Positions 35,421-45,596 of a stretch of DNA of 64,000 nucleotides are shown one piece after another (position 1 is the stretch's first letter; each line of letters begins with the position of its first letter). The notes beneath the pieces were generated by a model that did no database searches, was not told the DNA's origin, and saw nothing but the letters and a program-made list of their open reading frames with translations. The position numbers were made by a program, and so were the translations under genes. This stretch comes from Strongylocentrotus droebachiensis (lineage: Eukaryota > Echinodermata > Echinoidea > Camarodonta > Strongylocentrotidae). Where the stretch lies: positions 186,001 through 250,000 of the forward strand of contig JAVYIG010002088.1 of the NCBI GenBank assembly GCA_035222895.1, in the 5' to 3' direction.

Positions 35421-35859
35421 TAAATTAATAAAATAATTAACCTCTTGCCAATCAATCATAACACCTATCATACAAATCACTGCTAAATCTCACTCAGATC
35501 CTCTCTCCTAAAGTCTCCAAAAAATATATTAATCACCGAGACCTCAATCAACACACCTCACTCAGAGTAAGTCCAGTGCCAGTCTGCATGTGTTTTATTG
35601 GAAAGTATTTAGCATGCTTCATGCAAAGTATATCAAATACATCATCAACCAATAGCAAAATAGGATTTAAGAATAAAACTGAATATTCATAAGGAAGAGG
35701 AGAAGAGAACCAATGATAAGTAAGAAGTGGAAATATGTAAATGAGAAGAGAACATACCACCTGTTCTAGCTTGAAGAGTTGGTATGTGGTGGAGATAAAT
35801 GGTGGAGATGAATGGATGAAATGAATATGCAAATGATGTGATGGAGTAGAAGAGACTAG
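35421..35859. mobile_element. Unclassified insertion Y, left part
   Basis: Separates DIRS codons ...NT(N) from ...SNFNSY at 45597. Together with 45563-45596 it forms a ~470-bp insert flanked by AATG on both sides (35417-35420, 45597-45600). On the minus strand it contains an AATAAA-like polyadenylation motif near 35590, so a solo LTR is possible. It is itself split by element X copy 2. Confidence 0.5.
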
Positions 35860-36572
35860 GGGGCCGTTTCTCGAAACCAACTCCATGACAGTCATATCTT
35901 TGTCGGCGACCTACGGAGATGTCATGAAGTGGATAAACCGTTTCATGAAGCCATGACAGACATGATATCGATATATCGCGATTCTACCAGCTCACGAACA
36001 TAGTCTTTGTCACGATCCATTTGATATATCACGAATAACCCAAAACAAGTTTTGGGGCTAAAATTGTTCAAAAAGAAATATATACATATAAATTCTCCTA
36101 AAATAAAAAATAAATAGTGTCATTATCAAATGTAGATCATCAAACGATTTGCATATTTCTGTAAAGATTCTTAAATTAAAGAAAAACCGGTGAGTGTTTT
36201 TTTTTTGACAGTCCAATCAAAAGATAGTTGAAGGATACCGTAATGTGATAGTTTATCAATACGTACTTTTTTGTTTTATGTGACGAAGAATTTTAGGCAA
36301 AATACATTTTCTCAGCCAATTTTATTCTAGAGTCTCATAAATACTCATTATATAATTGATTTGATATCAAAAATATTATTTGGAAGAAGTAATTAGAGAG
36401 GGAATAATAATGCACATAGGCCCCCAAAGGTATGTGGTATCCTAAAAAAAGACTATGGATCGACTATGGACAACGATGTGTAACATTCTTATCTCTTTTA
36501 TTTATATGTTAGAGTTTAATGATTTGTGATTTAATGTTTATATTCAGCTTTTTAAAATGTCTGTATAATTTG

Positions 36573-36998
36573 TGTAAGGTTTTAATTTCACTGATACTTG
36601 TTTATTTTACACTGTACATTTAGCTTTCCACTCCGTTATGCTTTAGTGCACTTCTGACCTACATTCATTCTCTCATGTCTGCCTGCTCTTGGCTTCTATT
36701 GTTCTGTCCCTATTCATTCATCCTAATGCACATTACCTGCTATAGCACCACACACACACACACTCTTCCTTATCTCTTAGCTATTCAACCCAGCACACAT
36801 GGCACATGGCACTCTATCTTTAACAAGCTTTTCTATTGGTTTCCTACTTATTGTCCAATCTTGTGATTGGGTATTATTTGTTTGATGGACTGCATGTCAG
36901 CCATCTTGGCAGCCATTTTGGGGCTGTAATAAAATCTGATAGTGCAGCTCAAGTCTTAAAACATGTAAGACCACTTTTGTTTTGTGTGGGTCCTTACA
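36573..36998 (+). repeat. 5' LTR, 426 bp
   Basis: Begins TGTAAGGTTTTAATTTCACT and ends GTGTGGGTCCTTACA, with the canonical TG...CA. Contains a (CA)7 run and an AATAAA signal (about 36929-36934), compatible with U3-R-U5 layout. Same length and reading as the 3' LTR. Confidence 0.95.
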
Positions 36999-37000
36999 AC

Positions 37001-37018
37001 TGGTGGCAGCGGTGGGAT
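37001..37018 (+). other. Primer-binding site, tRNA-Leu
   Basis: TGGTGGCAGCGGTGGGAT, two bases after the LTR, is complementary to the 3' end of a metazoan tRNA-Leu (…TCCCACCGCTGCCA plus CCA). Confidence 0.85.
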
Positions 37019-37022
37019 ATTA

Positions 37023-37067
37023 TGTAAGGTTTTTGTGTGGGTCCTTTACAACTGGTGCCAGCGGTGG
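37023..37067 (+). repeat. Vestigial 28-bp LTR plus second PBS-like site
   Basis: 37023-37050 consists of the first ~11 bp of the LTR (TGTAAGGTTTT) joined to its last ~17 bp (TGTGTGGGTCC-TTTACA), followed by AC and TGGTGCCAGCGGTGG at 37053-37067, a one-mismatch copy of the primer site. The preceding ATATTA also matches the bases before the 3' LTR. Confidence 0.85.
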
Positions 37068-37783
37068 TTTTTCTGCACTAAACTGTAATTGCAGCCTTCC
37101 TTCATATGTAGAAATTCTTGCAGTGTTTTTAGTGGTGAGTTGCAGAGTGAAATTCTCCCTCCATCTGTATATGAATGTGAATTTTTGAGAGCATGATATC
37201 ACCCTTCTTGTCACTGATTGACCTCCCTTCATGTTAAGCTGAGGCAGTTAGTTTTTGTGTGTATTCAACCTCCTTCATTATTACTGAAGTTTTATCTTGA
37301 GCTTTTGCGAGCCTTGATTTCTTCCTACATCAGTAATTTTGTGAATTCCTTCATTCATCCTTCATCAGTAAGTGAGATTTCCTTTATCCTTCTTCATACT
37401 GGAGCTGTATTTTGGTGAATATTCCTGCATTCATCGATTCATCAGTGGGTGAGGTTTCTTTTCTTCACCCTACAGTTCTGTATTTTTCTAGCAACTTATC
37501 ACATCCGGTTTGCATGTTTAGTCTGCCTTTGGCTGCCGTACATTGCAGCATTCTGCCATATAAACCTGCATATTCTACATAGTGTTGGCGTAGCAACATA
37601 ACCAGTTGCAGAATACACCCTCCTTCCATCATAGCCGCTCGCCACAGATATTTCGACTGTTGAGTTTGCACTCTGAGTGACCCCCCCCCCCCCCCTCCTT
37701 CACACTCATTCAGTAAGTTCTACTGTGTTGATACCTTGTTGATGATCATATCTGTCGAGTCAATTGCCTATAACTCCTACAGT

Positions 37784-38902
37784 ATGGCGTCTTATCGCAT
37801 GGAATTGCCAGAGGTGTTTACGGGAGAGAACGGCAAGGACTTCCGTCAATGGATACGTCGATTTGAAGTTGCTGCACAGGTGTTTTCGGACACTTCTGTT
37901 AACTTAACCCTCCTCCTTCCGGCAAGACTAGCAGGGTCAGCCTTCATCGTGTGGGAGAGCTTGTCTCCTTCGGACAAGAAGGATTTCAAGAAGATGAAAG
38001 AGAAACTCTCTCAGGTTTTCGGCCGGACACAGTTTATTGACACATTCAAGTCTTGTATTACTGCCCGAACTCGCCAACCAGGTGAGCCTTTAGAAGTATT
38101 TGCATCAGCCATTGCTTCCTTAGTAGAAGAGGCTTTCCCGTCTTATGATGAGAATGCAAAAGGTGGTGAGAGATATCGCCGATTTGTTGCCGGGGTAGAC
38201 AAACCACTTCAAGTGAAGATTCACGAGCTCGGAGGCTGTGATTTCGACGAGGCATTAAAGATTGCGCTACGTGTTGAAAGAGCACACCAAGCACATGATT
38301 TTGGTGTGGTAGCAGCTGTAGATGATCGGGTCCAGGACAAGACGCCTGCAGAATCATCAGTCTTACGACTGCTACTGCCAAGACTCAACGAGTTAGAAAA
38401 GAAGCTGGACAGGATGTCCTTAAAGTTAGAGACAGTTGAAAGGCCTAGCAGATCTCAGCAACGTGGTGGAAGCCCTTCAGGACGTGGCCATGAGGGAAGA
38501 AACCTGCAACGTCATGGTTCGCCATCACCAAGCCGTAACTACCAAAGACACAGATCTCCAGAATATTCAAGACAGAGATCTCCAGACTATGCGAGACACA
38601 GATCTCCAGAATATTCAAGACAGAGATCTCCAGACTATGCAAGACACAGATCTCCTGAATATGGAAGACGCGGATATTCAGGTCAATATGGAGGACGCAC
38701 ATCTCCAAGCCCTAATCGGAGCTACGCGCACCAATCTAGGACTTCGCCCTCTAGACGGCCCTATGAATCGTCTAGCAGCAGAAATCAGCAGCATCCTTCC
38801 ACTGCAGGTTATCAAGTCGACTCCCATAGACAGGCTCCCTATCGTCAAGTTCGTTTTGAAGACCAGCAGCAGGGAAACCAGCAGCAGGGAAACTTCTGGT
38901 AG
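37784..38902 (+). CDS. gag: Gypsy gag polyprotein
   Basis: 372 residues from the ATG at 37784, chosen because AGTATGG is a strong Kozak context; an in-frame ATG at 37742 would add 14 residues. The N-terminal half (FTGENGKDFRQWIRRFEVAA and onward) has the retrotransposon capsid style. The expected CCHC zinc knuckle is absent. In its place residues ~225-345 are basic and Arg/Ser-rich, with tandem RHRSPEYSRQRSPDYA units like an RS domain. Ends GNQQQGNFW at TAG 38900-38902, overlapping pol. Confidence 0.92.
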   Translation: MASYRMELPEVFTGENGKDFRQWIRRFEVAAQVFSDTSVNLTLLLPARLAGSAFIVWESLSPSDKKDFKKMKEKLSQVFGRTQFIDTFKSCITARTRQPGEPLEVFASAIASLVEEAFPSYDENAKGGERYRRFVAGVDKPLQVKIHELGGCDFDEALKIALRVERAHQAHDFGVVAAVDDRVQDKTPAESSVLRLLLPRLNELEKKLDRMSLKLETVERPSRSQQRGGSPSGRGHEGRNLQRHGSPSPSRNYQRHRSPEYSRQRSPDYARHRSPEYSRQRSPDYARHRSPEYGRRGYSGQYGGRTSPSPNRSYAHQSRTSPSRRPYESSSSRNQQHPSTAGYQVDSHRQAPYRQVRFEDQQQGNQQQGNFW

Positions 38903-41900
38903 TTGAGGAAGAGGGCCATTCATCAGCTACACACACCAAGGCCCCAATACGAATAGCACCCATTTCGCCAAAGAAATCACCCTACATCCCTATCGTTATC
39001 GACAATGTCTATGTATTGGCACTCGTAGATAGTGGATCATTCATCTCTCTGTTGAGTGCCAAATTTTTGTCATCCATTCCAGCATCACAAAGGAGCCCGT
39101 TGGAAAAGTTGACATCCATGGCATCTACTATCACAGGTGGGCTGGTAGACAACATTGGAACAATTGTACCATCTCTGCACTTAGGGAACAAGGCTACACA
39201 GCACCAGTTCTTTGTTGCACGCAACATCACTCATTCAGTTGTCCTTGGATGGGACTTTATTGACAGCCAGAATGCCTGCATATCGTCAACATCGTTCAAC
39301 ATGCCTGGAAACGTTATTCCCTTCATCGATCGTCAGCAATACCAAGCCCCGCTGAAATGTAAAGTTTCTCTTGTTGGACAAGCTCGGATTCCCCCAAGCT
39401 GCGAAACTCACGTCCAGGGAAGATTGTCGTCGCCACAGTTCGACATCGTACCAAGAGACTACGATGGCTACTTTGAACCAACATTGCAAGATCACATTCC
39501 TGTTATCGGTGCGAGATCTCTGTTCAAGCCTCAAGATGGTCTTATTCTAGTACGCCTCATTAACCCCTCTGACGAAGCAGTCGATCTACCTGCAGACACC
39601 TGCCTTGGTCAATTCTTCTCCATTACTGGGGATACCGAAGAGGAATACAAGATCATGAGCGTAACTACTGACGCTGATCCACAAGTGTCGGACAAGTCGC
39701 CAGTTGCTGGTGTTCTCCCTTCTTCAGAACTCACGAGGACAGAGTACGAGAAAGCTGAACATCTTCTTCAGACCTACAGTGATATTTTCAGCACGACGTC
39801 TCAGGATATTGGTCAGACTGACATTATTCATCACCACATTGACACCACCACAGCTACTCCAATACGGCAGAGGGCGTATCGAACTTCACCAGCAATGAGA
39901 GTGGAAATTCAGGAGCAAGTGGACGAACTTCTGCAAAGAGGCATCATTGAAGAGAGCTTCAGCCCATGGGCGAGCCCAATCGTCATGGTAAAGAAGAAGG
40001 ACAATACATACCGATTTTGCGTGGATTACAGAAAACTCAATGCAGTAACTGTTCGAGATTCTCACCTTATTCCACGTCAAGATGATTCAATTGACTCCCT
40101 TTCTTCATCAGCATATTTCAGCGTCATGGACTTATCAAGTGGATATTGGCAAGTCAAGCTCGATCCCCAAGATACAGAGAAGACTGCTTTTACCACAGGC
40201 ACAGGGCTTTACCAGTTCACTGTCATGCCATTCGGACTGGTCAACGCTCCCATGACATTTCAGCGCCTCATGGAAGCCGTTCTACATGGCCTCCACTGGT
40301 CTACATGCCTTGTATACCTTGATGACTGCATAGTCATGGGCAAGGACTTCGATGATCATTGCAAGAACCTCCAAGAAGTATTGCAACGATTCAGAGACGC
40401 TGGACTCAAACTCAAACCCTCAAAGTGTGGTTTTTTCAAGAAAGAAGTTACGTACCTTGGCCACATAATCAACACCGAAGGAGTGAAACCTGACCCAAAC
40501 AACGTTGAGAAAGTCAAGTCCTGGCCTCAGCCGAGGACACCGACTGATGTCCGATCCTTCCTTGGCCTGGCATCTTTCTACCGACGTTTTGTGCCGAGTT
40601 TCTCTAAGATTGCAACTCCCTTGTCGACCCTTACACAAAAAGGTCAACAGTTTGTATGGACAGCAGAGTGTGAAAAGGCTTTTCAACATCTGAAAGAAGC
40701 TCTAACCAATCCACCTCTCCTCGCCTATCCAGACTTTGAAAAGGAGTTCATCCTATCTTCGGATGCATCCCTTCATGCAGTTGGTGCTGTCCTCTCACAG
40801 ACTCAAGATGGTAAAGAACGTGTAATCTCCTACTTCAGCCAAACTCTCAGCGCTACGCAGAAGAAATGGTCTACCTATGATCGAGAGCTCTGGGCAATTG
40901 TTACAGCTGTTCGCCATTTTCGTCATTATCTGAGACACCAACACTTCACTATCCTGACAGACCACAAACCTCTTTTGGCTCTCAGGAAGTTCCCAATTCA
41001 AGACGATGCAACTGGGAAGAGAACACGATGGATATTGGAACTTAATTCCTACACGTTCAGCCTTATTCACAAGAAAGGACAATCACACAGAAATGCAGAT
41101 GCATTATCTAGACTCCCGAGTCAAGAGAGCCAAGTCACTCCAAGATTGACGGATCAGCTACTCAAGCACATGGTGACCAATCCACTGTGTAATGCAGTCG
41201 AGACTCGTTCATCAAAATCACGAGTATCAACAAACGCGTCTACTCCCAATGATGCAACGAGGCAGTCTGCACCAAATGTCCTTCATCCTTACCGTGGTGT
41301 CATCCTTGACAGTGATGTAGATGTTCAACATGAACAGCAACTAGATCAAGACATCAGTACAGTCATCGAATGCGTTAACAATGGTGAGCGGCCAACCATT
41401 CGACAGATCCGTAGACACAACCCCCGGGTTAGACGTCTCTTGTGGCAGTATCCCAAGTTCACCCTCCAAGACGATATACTCTACAGGAAGAGGAAAGACA
41501 AGCTTGGTAATCTCTCATTCCAACTTGTCGTACCAAACTCCCTCATTCCGAGGGTACTCCAAGAGTTACACGGTGACCCATCATCCGGACATTTCGGCGC
41601 TCATCGCACAATACAGAGAGCAGAGTCAATGTGCTATTGGCCCTTCATGAGGAAGGAAATCACTGATTTCTGCAACACATGCACAGCTTGTGAGTCCTTC
41701 CGGTTACCAACCCCTAAGCATCAAGCACCCTTACGTCCCATTACCACTACTCGCCCTTTGGAGATGGTCTTTGCCGACATTGCTGAGCTTCCAAGTTCAA
41801 GACGAGGATTTCGCTATATACTCGTTGTGACTGATCATTTCAGCAAATATGTCAATATCTTCCCAATGAAAGATCAGACTGCTCCAACCGTCGCCAAACA

Positions 41901-43482
41901 TCTGTTTGAAGAATATGTGAAAGAACATGGTATTCCAGAGACTTTGCACACCGACCAAGGTCGACAGTTCGAATCAAGATTAGTGCAAGAACTATGCGGC
42001 AAATTGGGCATCAAAAAGTCTAGATCGACACCCTATCATCCCCAAGGAGCTGGCATAGTCGAACGATGTAATCGCACCATCAAAGATCAACTTGCGAAGT
42101 ACATTTCTCATCAAGGAGGAGAATGGGACACTCACATCAATCAAGTCCAGTTAGCGTACAACACAAGTACTCATGCCTCAACAGGTTTGACGCCATACTA
42201 CATCATGCATGGCAGGGAAGCCCGTACACCTGCGAACATCACCTGTTCAACTCCCCCTCCATCGTCATCTGGCAAGACACTCCTCGAATACACAACCAAC
42301 CTGTCTGAGCGATTGAGAAAGGCATGGGAGTACACCATACAGAATACACGACAGCAACAGCAACAACAGAAACGACAGTACGATGTGAAGAAACGCATTT
42401 CCAAGTACGACACAGGTGACTTTGTTTGGTTACATGACCCAACCAACATCAGGAACAAACTTGAACCGAACTGGAAAGGTCCTTTCAGAGTATCTTCCTC
42501 ATCAGACGATGGACTAAATTATGACATAGTTCATGTCCATGATGAAAAGTTCAAGCGACGGGTCCATCATAATCGTTTGAAACCGCATCGAGCCAGAGCC
42601 CCACAAGTGATGTCAACTCCACCATCCCCACCAACCCCACAGCCTACGTCAATACATGGGACTGAGAGGACAACGACACAGTACCCACCAGGTCCCCCAG
42701 CAGAAGACGAGACTAGGAGAAAGGTGCAGTCAAATCAACCTACTAACCATAGACCAGCCTATATCACGTGGTCATCTCTACCACCAGATCGCATCCTCCA
42801 TCACGAGCAGTCAGACCATGACCAACCACTATGGTCTAGTTTGTCTGTTCGGCAACAAGCATCAAACCAGCCAACCAATTCAACAGAACGCATCCTCCAT
42901 CACCGACAGTCAGACCATGACCAACCATCACGGTCAAGTTTGTCTGTTCGGCAACAAGCATCAAACCAGCCAACCAATTCAACAGAACGCATCCTCCATC
43001 ACCGACAGTCAGACCATGACCAACCATCACGGTCAAGTTTGTCTGTTCGGCAACAAGCATCAAACCAGCCAACTAATTCTAGCCACCAATCCAGGCTAAT
43101 TGACTCAGCCCCACTTCAGCAACAACCTAGGCCATCCCTGCCAACTACTCAAACCCAACATCAGCTGTCCTCGCCGGTTGGCCAACTTCAACTCAGACCC
43201 CAATATCAACTGAGGTCGACGACTCACCAATCCCAACTTCAGCCATCCTCATCAGCTGAGCAACCTCAACCTCAGCCATCCTCATCAGCTGAGCAACCTC
43301 AACCTCAGCCATCCTCATCAGCTGACCAACCCCAACATCAGCCGTCCTCATCCGCTGACCAACCCCAACATCAGCCGTCCTCATCCGCGGACCAACCCCA
43401 ACCTCAGCCGTCCTCATCCGCACGTACGAGATCTGGTCGACAGGTTAAAGTACCCGCCAAGTTTCAAGATTACAAACTGTAA
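38860..43482 (+). CDS. pol: Gypsy pol: protease-RT-RNase H-integrase
   Basis: Open from 38860 in frame -1 to gag, 1540 codons; no ATG start is expected. Protease ALVDSGSF with catalytic Asp at 39028. RT: VDYRKLNAVT, PFGLVNAPMTFQ and the YLDD box at 40315-40326. RNase H: SSDASLHAVGAVLSQ, YDRELWAIV, TDHKPLLAL. Integrase: zinc finger H-H-C-C (41563-41691) and DD35E with D 41776, D 41953, E 42061. A GPY/F-like module (WKGPFRV) follows near 42472. The C-terminal ~300 residues are Pro/Gln/Ser-rich with tandem repeats, unusual for the family. Confidence 0.95.
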   Translation, partial: RPAAGKPAAGKLLVVEEEGHSSATHTKAPIRIAPISPKKSPYIPIVIDNVYVLALVDSGSFISLLSAKFLSSIPASQRSPLEKLTSMASTITGGLVDNIGTIVPSLHLGNKATQHQFFVARNITHSVVLGWDFIDSQNACISSTSFNMPGNVIPFIDRQQYQAPLKCKVSLVGQARIPPSCETHVQGRLSSPQFDIVPRDYDGYFEPTLQDHIPVIGARSLFKPQDGLILVRLINPSDEAVDLPADTCLGQFFSITGDTEEEYKIMSVTTDADPQVSDKSPVAGVLPSSELTRTEYEKAEHLLQTYSDIFSTTSQDIGQTDIIHHHIDTTTATPIRQRAYRTSPAMRVEIQEQVDELLQRGIIEESFSPWASPIVMVKKKDNTYRFCVDYRKLNAVTVRDSHLIPRQDDSIDSLSSSAYFSVMDLSSGYWQVKLDPQDTEKTAFTTGTGLYQFTVMPFGLVNAPMTFQRLMEAVLHGLHWSTCLVYLDDCIVMGKDFDDHCKNLQEVLQRFRDAGLKLKPSKCGFFKKEVTYLGHIINTEGVKPDPNNVEKVKSWPQPRTPTDVRSFLGLASFYRRFVPSFSKIATPLSTLTQKGQQFVWTAECEKAFQHLKEALTNPPLLAYPDFEKEFILSSDASLHAVGAVLSQTQDGKERVISYFSQTLSATQKKWSTYDRELWAIVTAVRHFRHYLRHQHFTILTDHKPLLALRKFPIQDDATGKRTRWILELNSYTFSLIHKKGQSHRNADALSRLPSQESQVTPRLTDQLLKHMVTNPLCNAVETRSSKSRVSTNASTPNDATRQSAPNVLHPYRGVILDSDVDVQHEQQLDQDISTVIECVNNGERPTIRQIRRHNPRVRRLLWQYPKFTLQDDILYRKRKDKLGNLSFQLVVPNSLIPRVLQELHGDPSSGHFGAHRTIQRAESMCYWPFMRKEITDFCNTCTACESFRLPTPKHQAPLRPITTTRPLEMVFADIAELPSSRRGFRYILVVTDHFSKYVNIFPMKDQTAPTVAKHLFEEYVKEHGIPETLHTDQGRQFESRLVQELCGKLGIKKSRSTPYHPQGAGIVERCNRTIKDQLAKYISHQGGEWDTHINQVQLAYNTSTHASTGLTPYYIMHGREARTPANITCSTPPPSSSGKTLLEYTTNLSERLRKAWEYTIQNTRQQQQQQKRQYDVKKRISKYDTGDFVWLHDPTNIRNKLEPNWKGPFRVSSSSDDGLNYDIVHVHDEKFKRRVHHNRLKPHRARAPQVMSTPPSPPTPQPTSIHGTERTTTQYPPGPPAEDETRRKVQSNQPTNHRPAYITWSSLPPDRILHHEQSDHDQPLWSSLSVRQQASNQPTNSTERILHHRQSDHDQPSRSSLSVRQQASNQPTNSTERILHHRQSDHDQPSRSSLSVRQQASNQPTNSSHQSRLIDSAPLQQQPRPSLPTTQTQHQLSSPVGQLQLRPQYQLRSTTHQSQLQPSSSAEQPQPQPSSSAEQPQPQPSSSADQPQHQPSSSADQPQHQPSSSADQPQPQPSSSARTRSGRQVKVPAKFQDYKL
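38872..38893 (+). promoter_or_regulatory. Two tandem GGGAAAC slippery heptamers, -1 frameshift
   Basis: GGGAAAC at 38872-38878 and 38887-38893, each in the correct phase (G GGA AAC in the gag frame). Both fall within the short gag-pol overlap (pol frame opens at 38860, gag stops at 38902). A -1 slip at either leads straight into pol. X XXY YYZ sites of this sequence are known to direct -1 frameshifting. Confidence 0.8.
42760..43435 (+). repeat. Tandem repeats in the pol C-terminal tail
   Basis: Three ~34-residue units (RILHHRQSDHDQPSRSSLSV and following) span about 42787-43080; the 2nd and 3rd are almost identical. Then ~6 units of an 11-12-residue QPQPQPSSSAEQ motif at about 43235-43425. 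Antisense frames over both are repeat shadows. Confidence 0.85.
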
Positions 43483-44819
43483 AGACTTTTGAGAACTAAT
43501 GTTTGCAATAGTGATAGATAATTGAAGGACTTGCTGATTTTCACTTTTCGCTGTCAAACCATGCATTCGCCATGGCCACATTGTTTGTGGCAATATGTTA
43601 TTGATGTAATTCTTGATTTGTGAACGTTTTGGAAGATTTATGATATTTTCGTAGGGCTTGTCAGTAAAGATAGGATTAAATTGTCAGTTTTTTAATGTTT
43701 AGACGGGAAAAAAGAAGAAGACAAACTTTTAAACATTTTGTCGTGTGTTTTTCCATCGAATTTGTTAGTTACGCATCAATTGGGTGAACTCATTTATGCT
43801 CCTATTTTTTTTATTTAAAAAAAAAAGACTCAAATGTCAAATTTTGATTGCACATTTTGCAATTGTGCTGAATTTTAAGATAAAAAGAAAAGAAAGGAAT
43901 GTACGATTCAGATTGTATTGGTCACAGGGTTGACCTGAATTATTTTACAGAGGACTTTCTAAATGTGTCAACAACAACAAGAAAACTAAAAGTCGATGTG
44001 ATTATTTAACTTAAAGGTACATGTTTACATTGTTTTCTGCACATTTTTTTTTAGTCATTTGACCTATATTAATGTTTTCGGATATTTGGATTTAAAACAG
44101 ATTCTCGATTCATGAATTCATAAGATGTGTTTTTTCATTACATTAATCATTTGTAGTCGAGATTTTATCAACCATAGACACTGTATTTGTATAATGTCTC
44201 CTTAAAATCTGAGACAGTTTTGAAAGAGTTATGTCAGAATGCATGCATATTCTCTGTGTACATTGTATTTCATTGTTCAATTGAAAAGAATTTTTTAACA
44301 GCAATTCACAAAACGGTGAAAAAAATTTGGGTGAAGACATTGCCATGTACATTTTTTTTGTTGTTGTAATTTTTTGAAAATTGCCAAATTGGGTATGGAA
44401 TATTTGATTTTGTCATTTACATGTATGACTGGAAAAAAAAAAAAGAGAAAGGAAATTATTTAGTGTTTATGTCTACATATCATCAAGCTAGGATTTTCAG
44501 GGTGAAAAAGGATTGAACCCATCAAAGTTAGGAAGTTGTTTGAAAGATGTTCATTGATGAATTTTTTTGTATTTGCTCTATACATGTATGTGGCCTTTCA
44601 TGTTAAACGGTTTAATCTTCCCTGATATGAATAGATGCTGTTTCTTAAACAAAAAAAAAGGGAATTGTACAGAAGGAAAACTACATGATTTTATTTGATC
44701 AGGTATTTCAAGCTAGTTTTATGTGGCTCATTTTTTTTTTTTTTTTTTCAAAAACAAATGCATGTTAATACGATGTATCTTTTAAAATGAGGACATTTTT
44801 CTGTGAAGGTGGAATATTA
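43483..44819 (+). other. Gypsy 3' non-coding region
   Basis: 1.34 kb, AT-rich, no env-like frame. Ends in GTGAAGGTGGAATATTA, the likely polypurine tract next to the 3' LTR. Confidence 0.7.
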
Positions 44820-45245
44820 TGTAAGGTTTTAATTTCACTGATACTTGTTTATTTTACACTGTACATTTAGCTTTCCACTCCGTTATGCTTTAGTGCACTT
44901 CTGACCTACATTCATTCTCTCATGTCTGCCTGCTCTTGGCTTCTATTGTTCTGTCCCTATTCATTCATCCTAATGCACATTACCTGCTATAGCACCACAC
45001 ACACACACACTCTTCCTTATCTCTTAGCTATTCAACCCAGCACACATGGCACATGGCACTCTATCTTTAACAAGCTTTTCTATTGGTTTCCTACTTATTG
45101 TCCAATCTTGTGATTGGGTATTATTTGTTTGATGGACTGCATGTCAGCCATCTTGGCAGCCATTTTGGGGCTGTAATAAAATCTGATAGTGCAGCTCAAG
45201 TCTTAAAACATGTAAGACCACTTTTGTTTTGTGTGGGTCCTTACA
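44820..45245 (+). repeat. 3' LTR, 426 bp
   Basis: Starts TGTAAGG, ends TCCTTACA. No difference from the 5' LTR was seen, including the (CA)7 run. Confidence 0.95.
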
Positions 45246-45596
45246 TTTGTATTATCACTTCTTTACATTTGCAATTCGCATCCCACAGAATTATGTACCA
45301 AATTCGTCTATATTTTTCTCGAAATGATAGTGAAACTAATCGTACATTTCGCGGACCATGGAATAGCAACAAACTGACTTGTGATGGCGCTTTACAGCAA
45401 TTAAAAGATATGACGGGTTCGGAGCAGTGACAACTCGCTTGTCGCGGAAGTTGTCGCTCATCTTGGCAAAGACGGCTTTGTGAAACACTTAGCTGACAAG
45501 TTGCGTGACAGTGGCGAGATGTCGTTGATCTTGTAGTTATGACGGTTTCGAGAAACGGCCCCTAGAGAAACAAATAGTAAAGGATATATACAAGTA

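Larger units (their letters stand above)
36573..45245 (+). mobile_element. Ty3/Gypsy LTR retrotransposon, apparently intact
   Basis: 8673 bp: 5' LTR, tRNA-Leu primer site, 5' leader, gag, pol (protease, RT, RNase H, integrase) in the -1 frame, a 1.3-kb 3' non-coding region, and 3' LTR. Flanked by TTTG on both sides (36569-36572, 45246-45249); ATTTG as a 5-bp repeat is also possible because the LTR ends in A. RT-RNase H-integrase order puts it in Metaviridae. No env frame. The two LTRs read identical by eye and gag and pol are uninterrupted, so insertion is recent. Confidence 0.95.
35860..45562 (-). mobile_element. TIR element X, copy 2, hosting the Gypsy element
   Basis: Left end GGGGCCGTTTCTCGAAACC at 35860, right inverse ending 45562, flanked by TAG on both sides (35857-35859, 45563-45565). 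Removing the retrotransposon (36573-45245 and one TTTG) leaves about 1026 bp, reverse-complementary to copy 1. Confidence 0.85.

Noticed and set aside
38436..38906. 156-residue plus-strand frame overlapping gag
   Set aside because: Shadow of the RS-repeat region in another frame.
43483..44819. env-like third frame in the Gypsy element
   Set aside because: No frame over ~70 residues, no signal peptide or transmembrane pattern.
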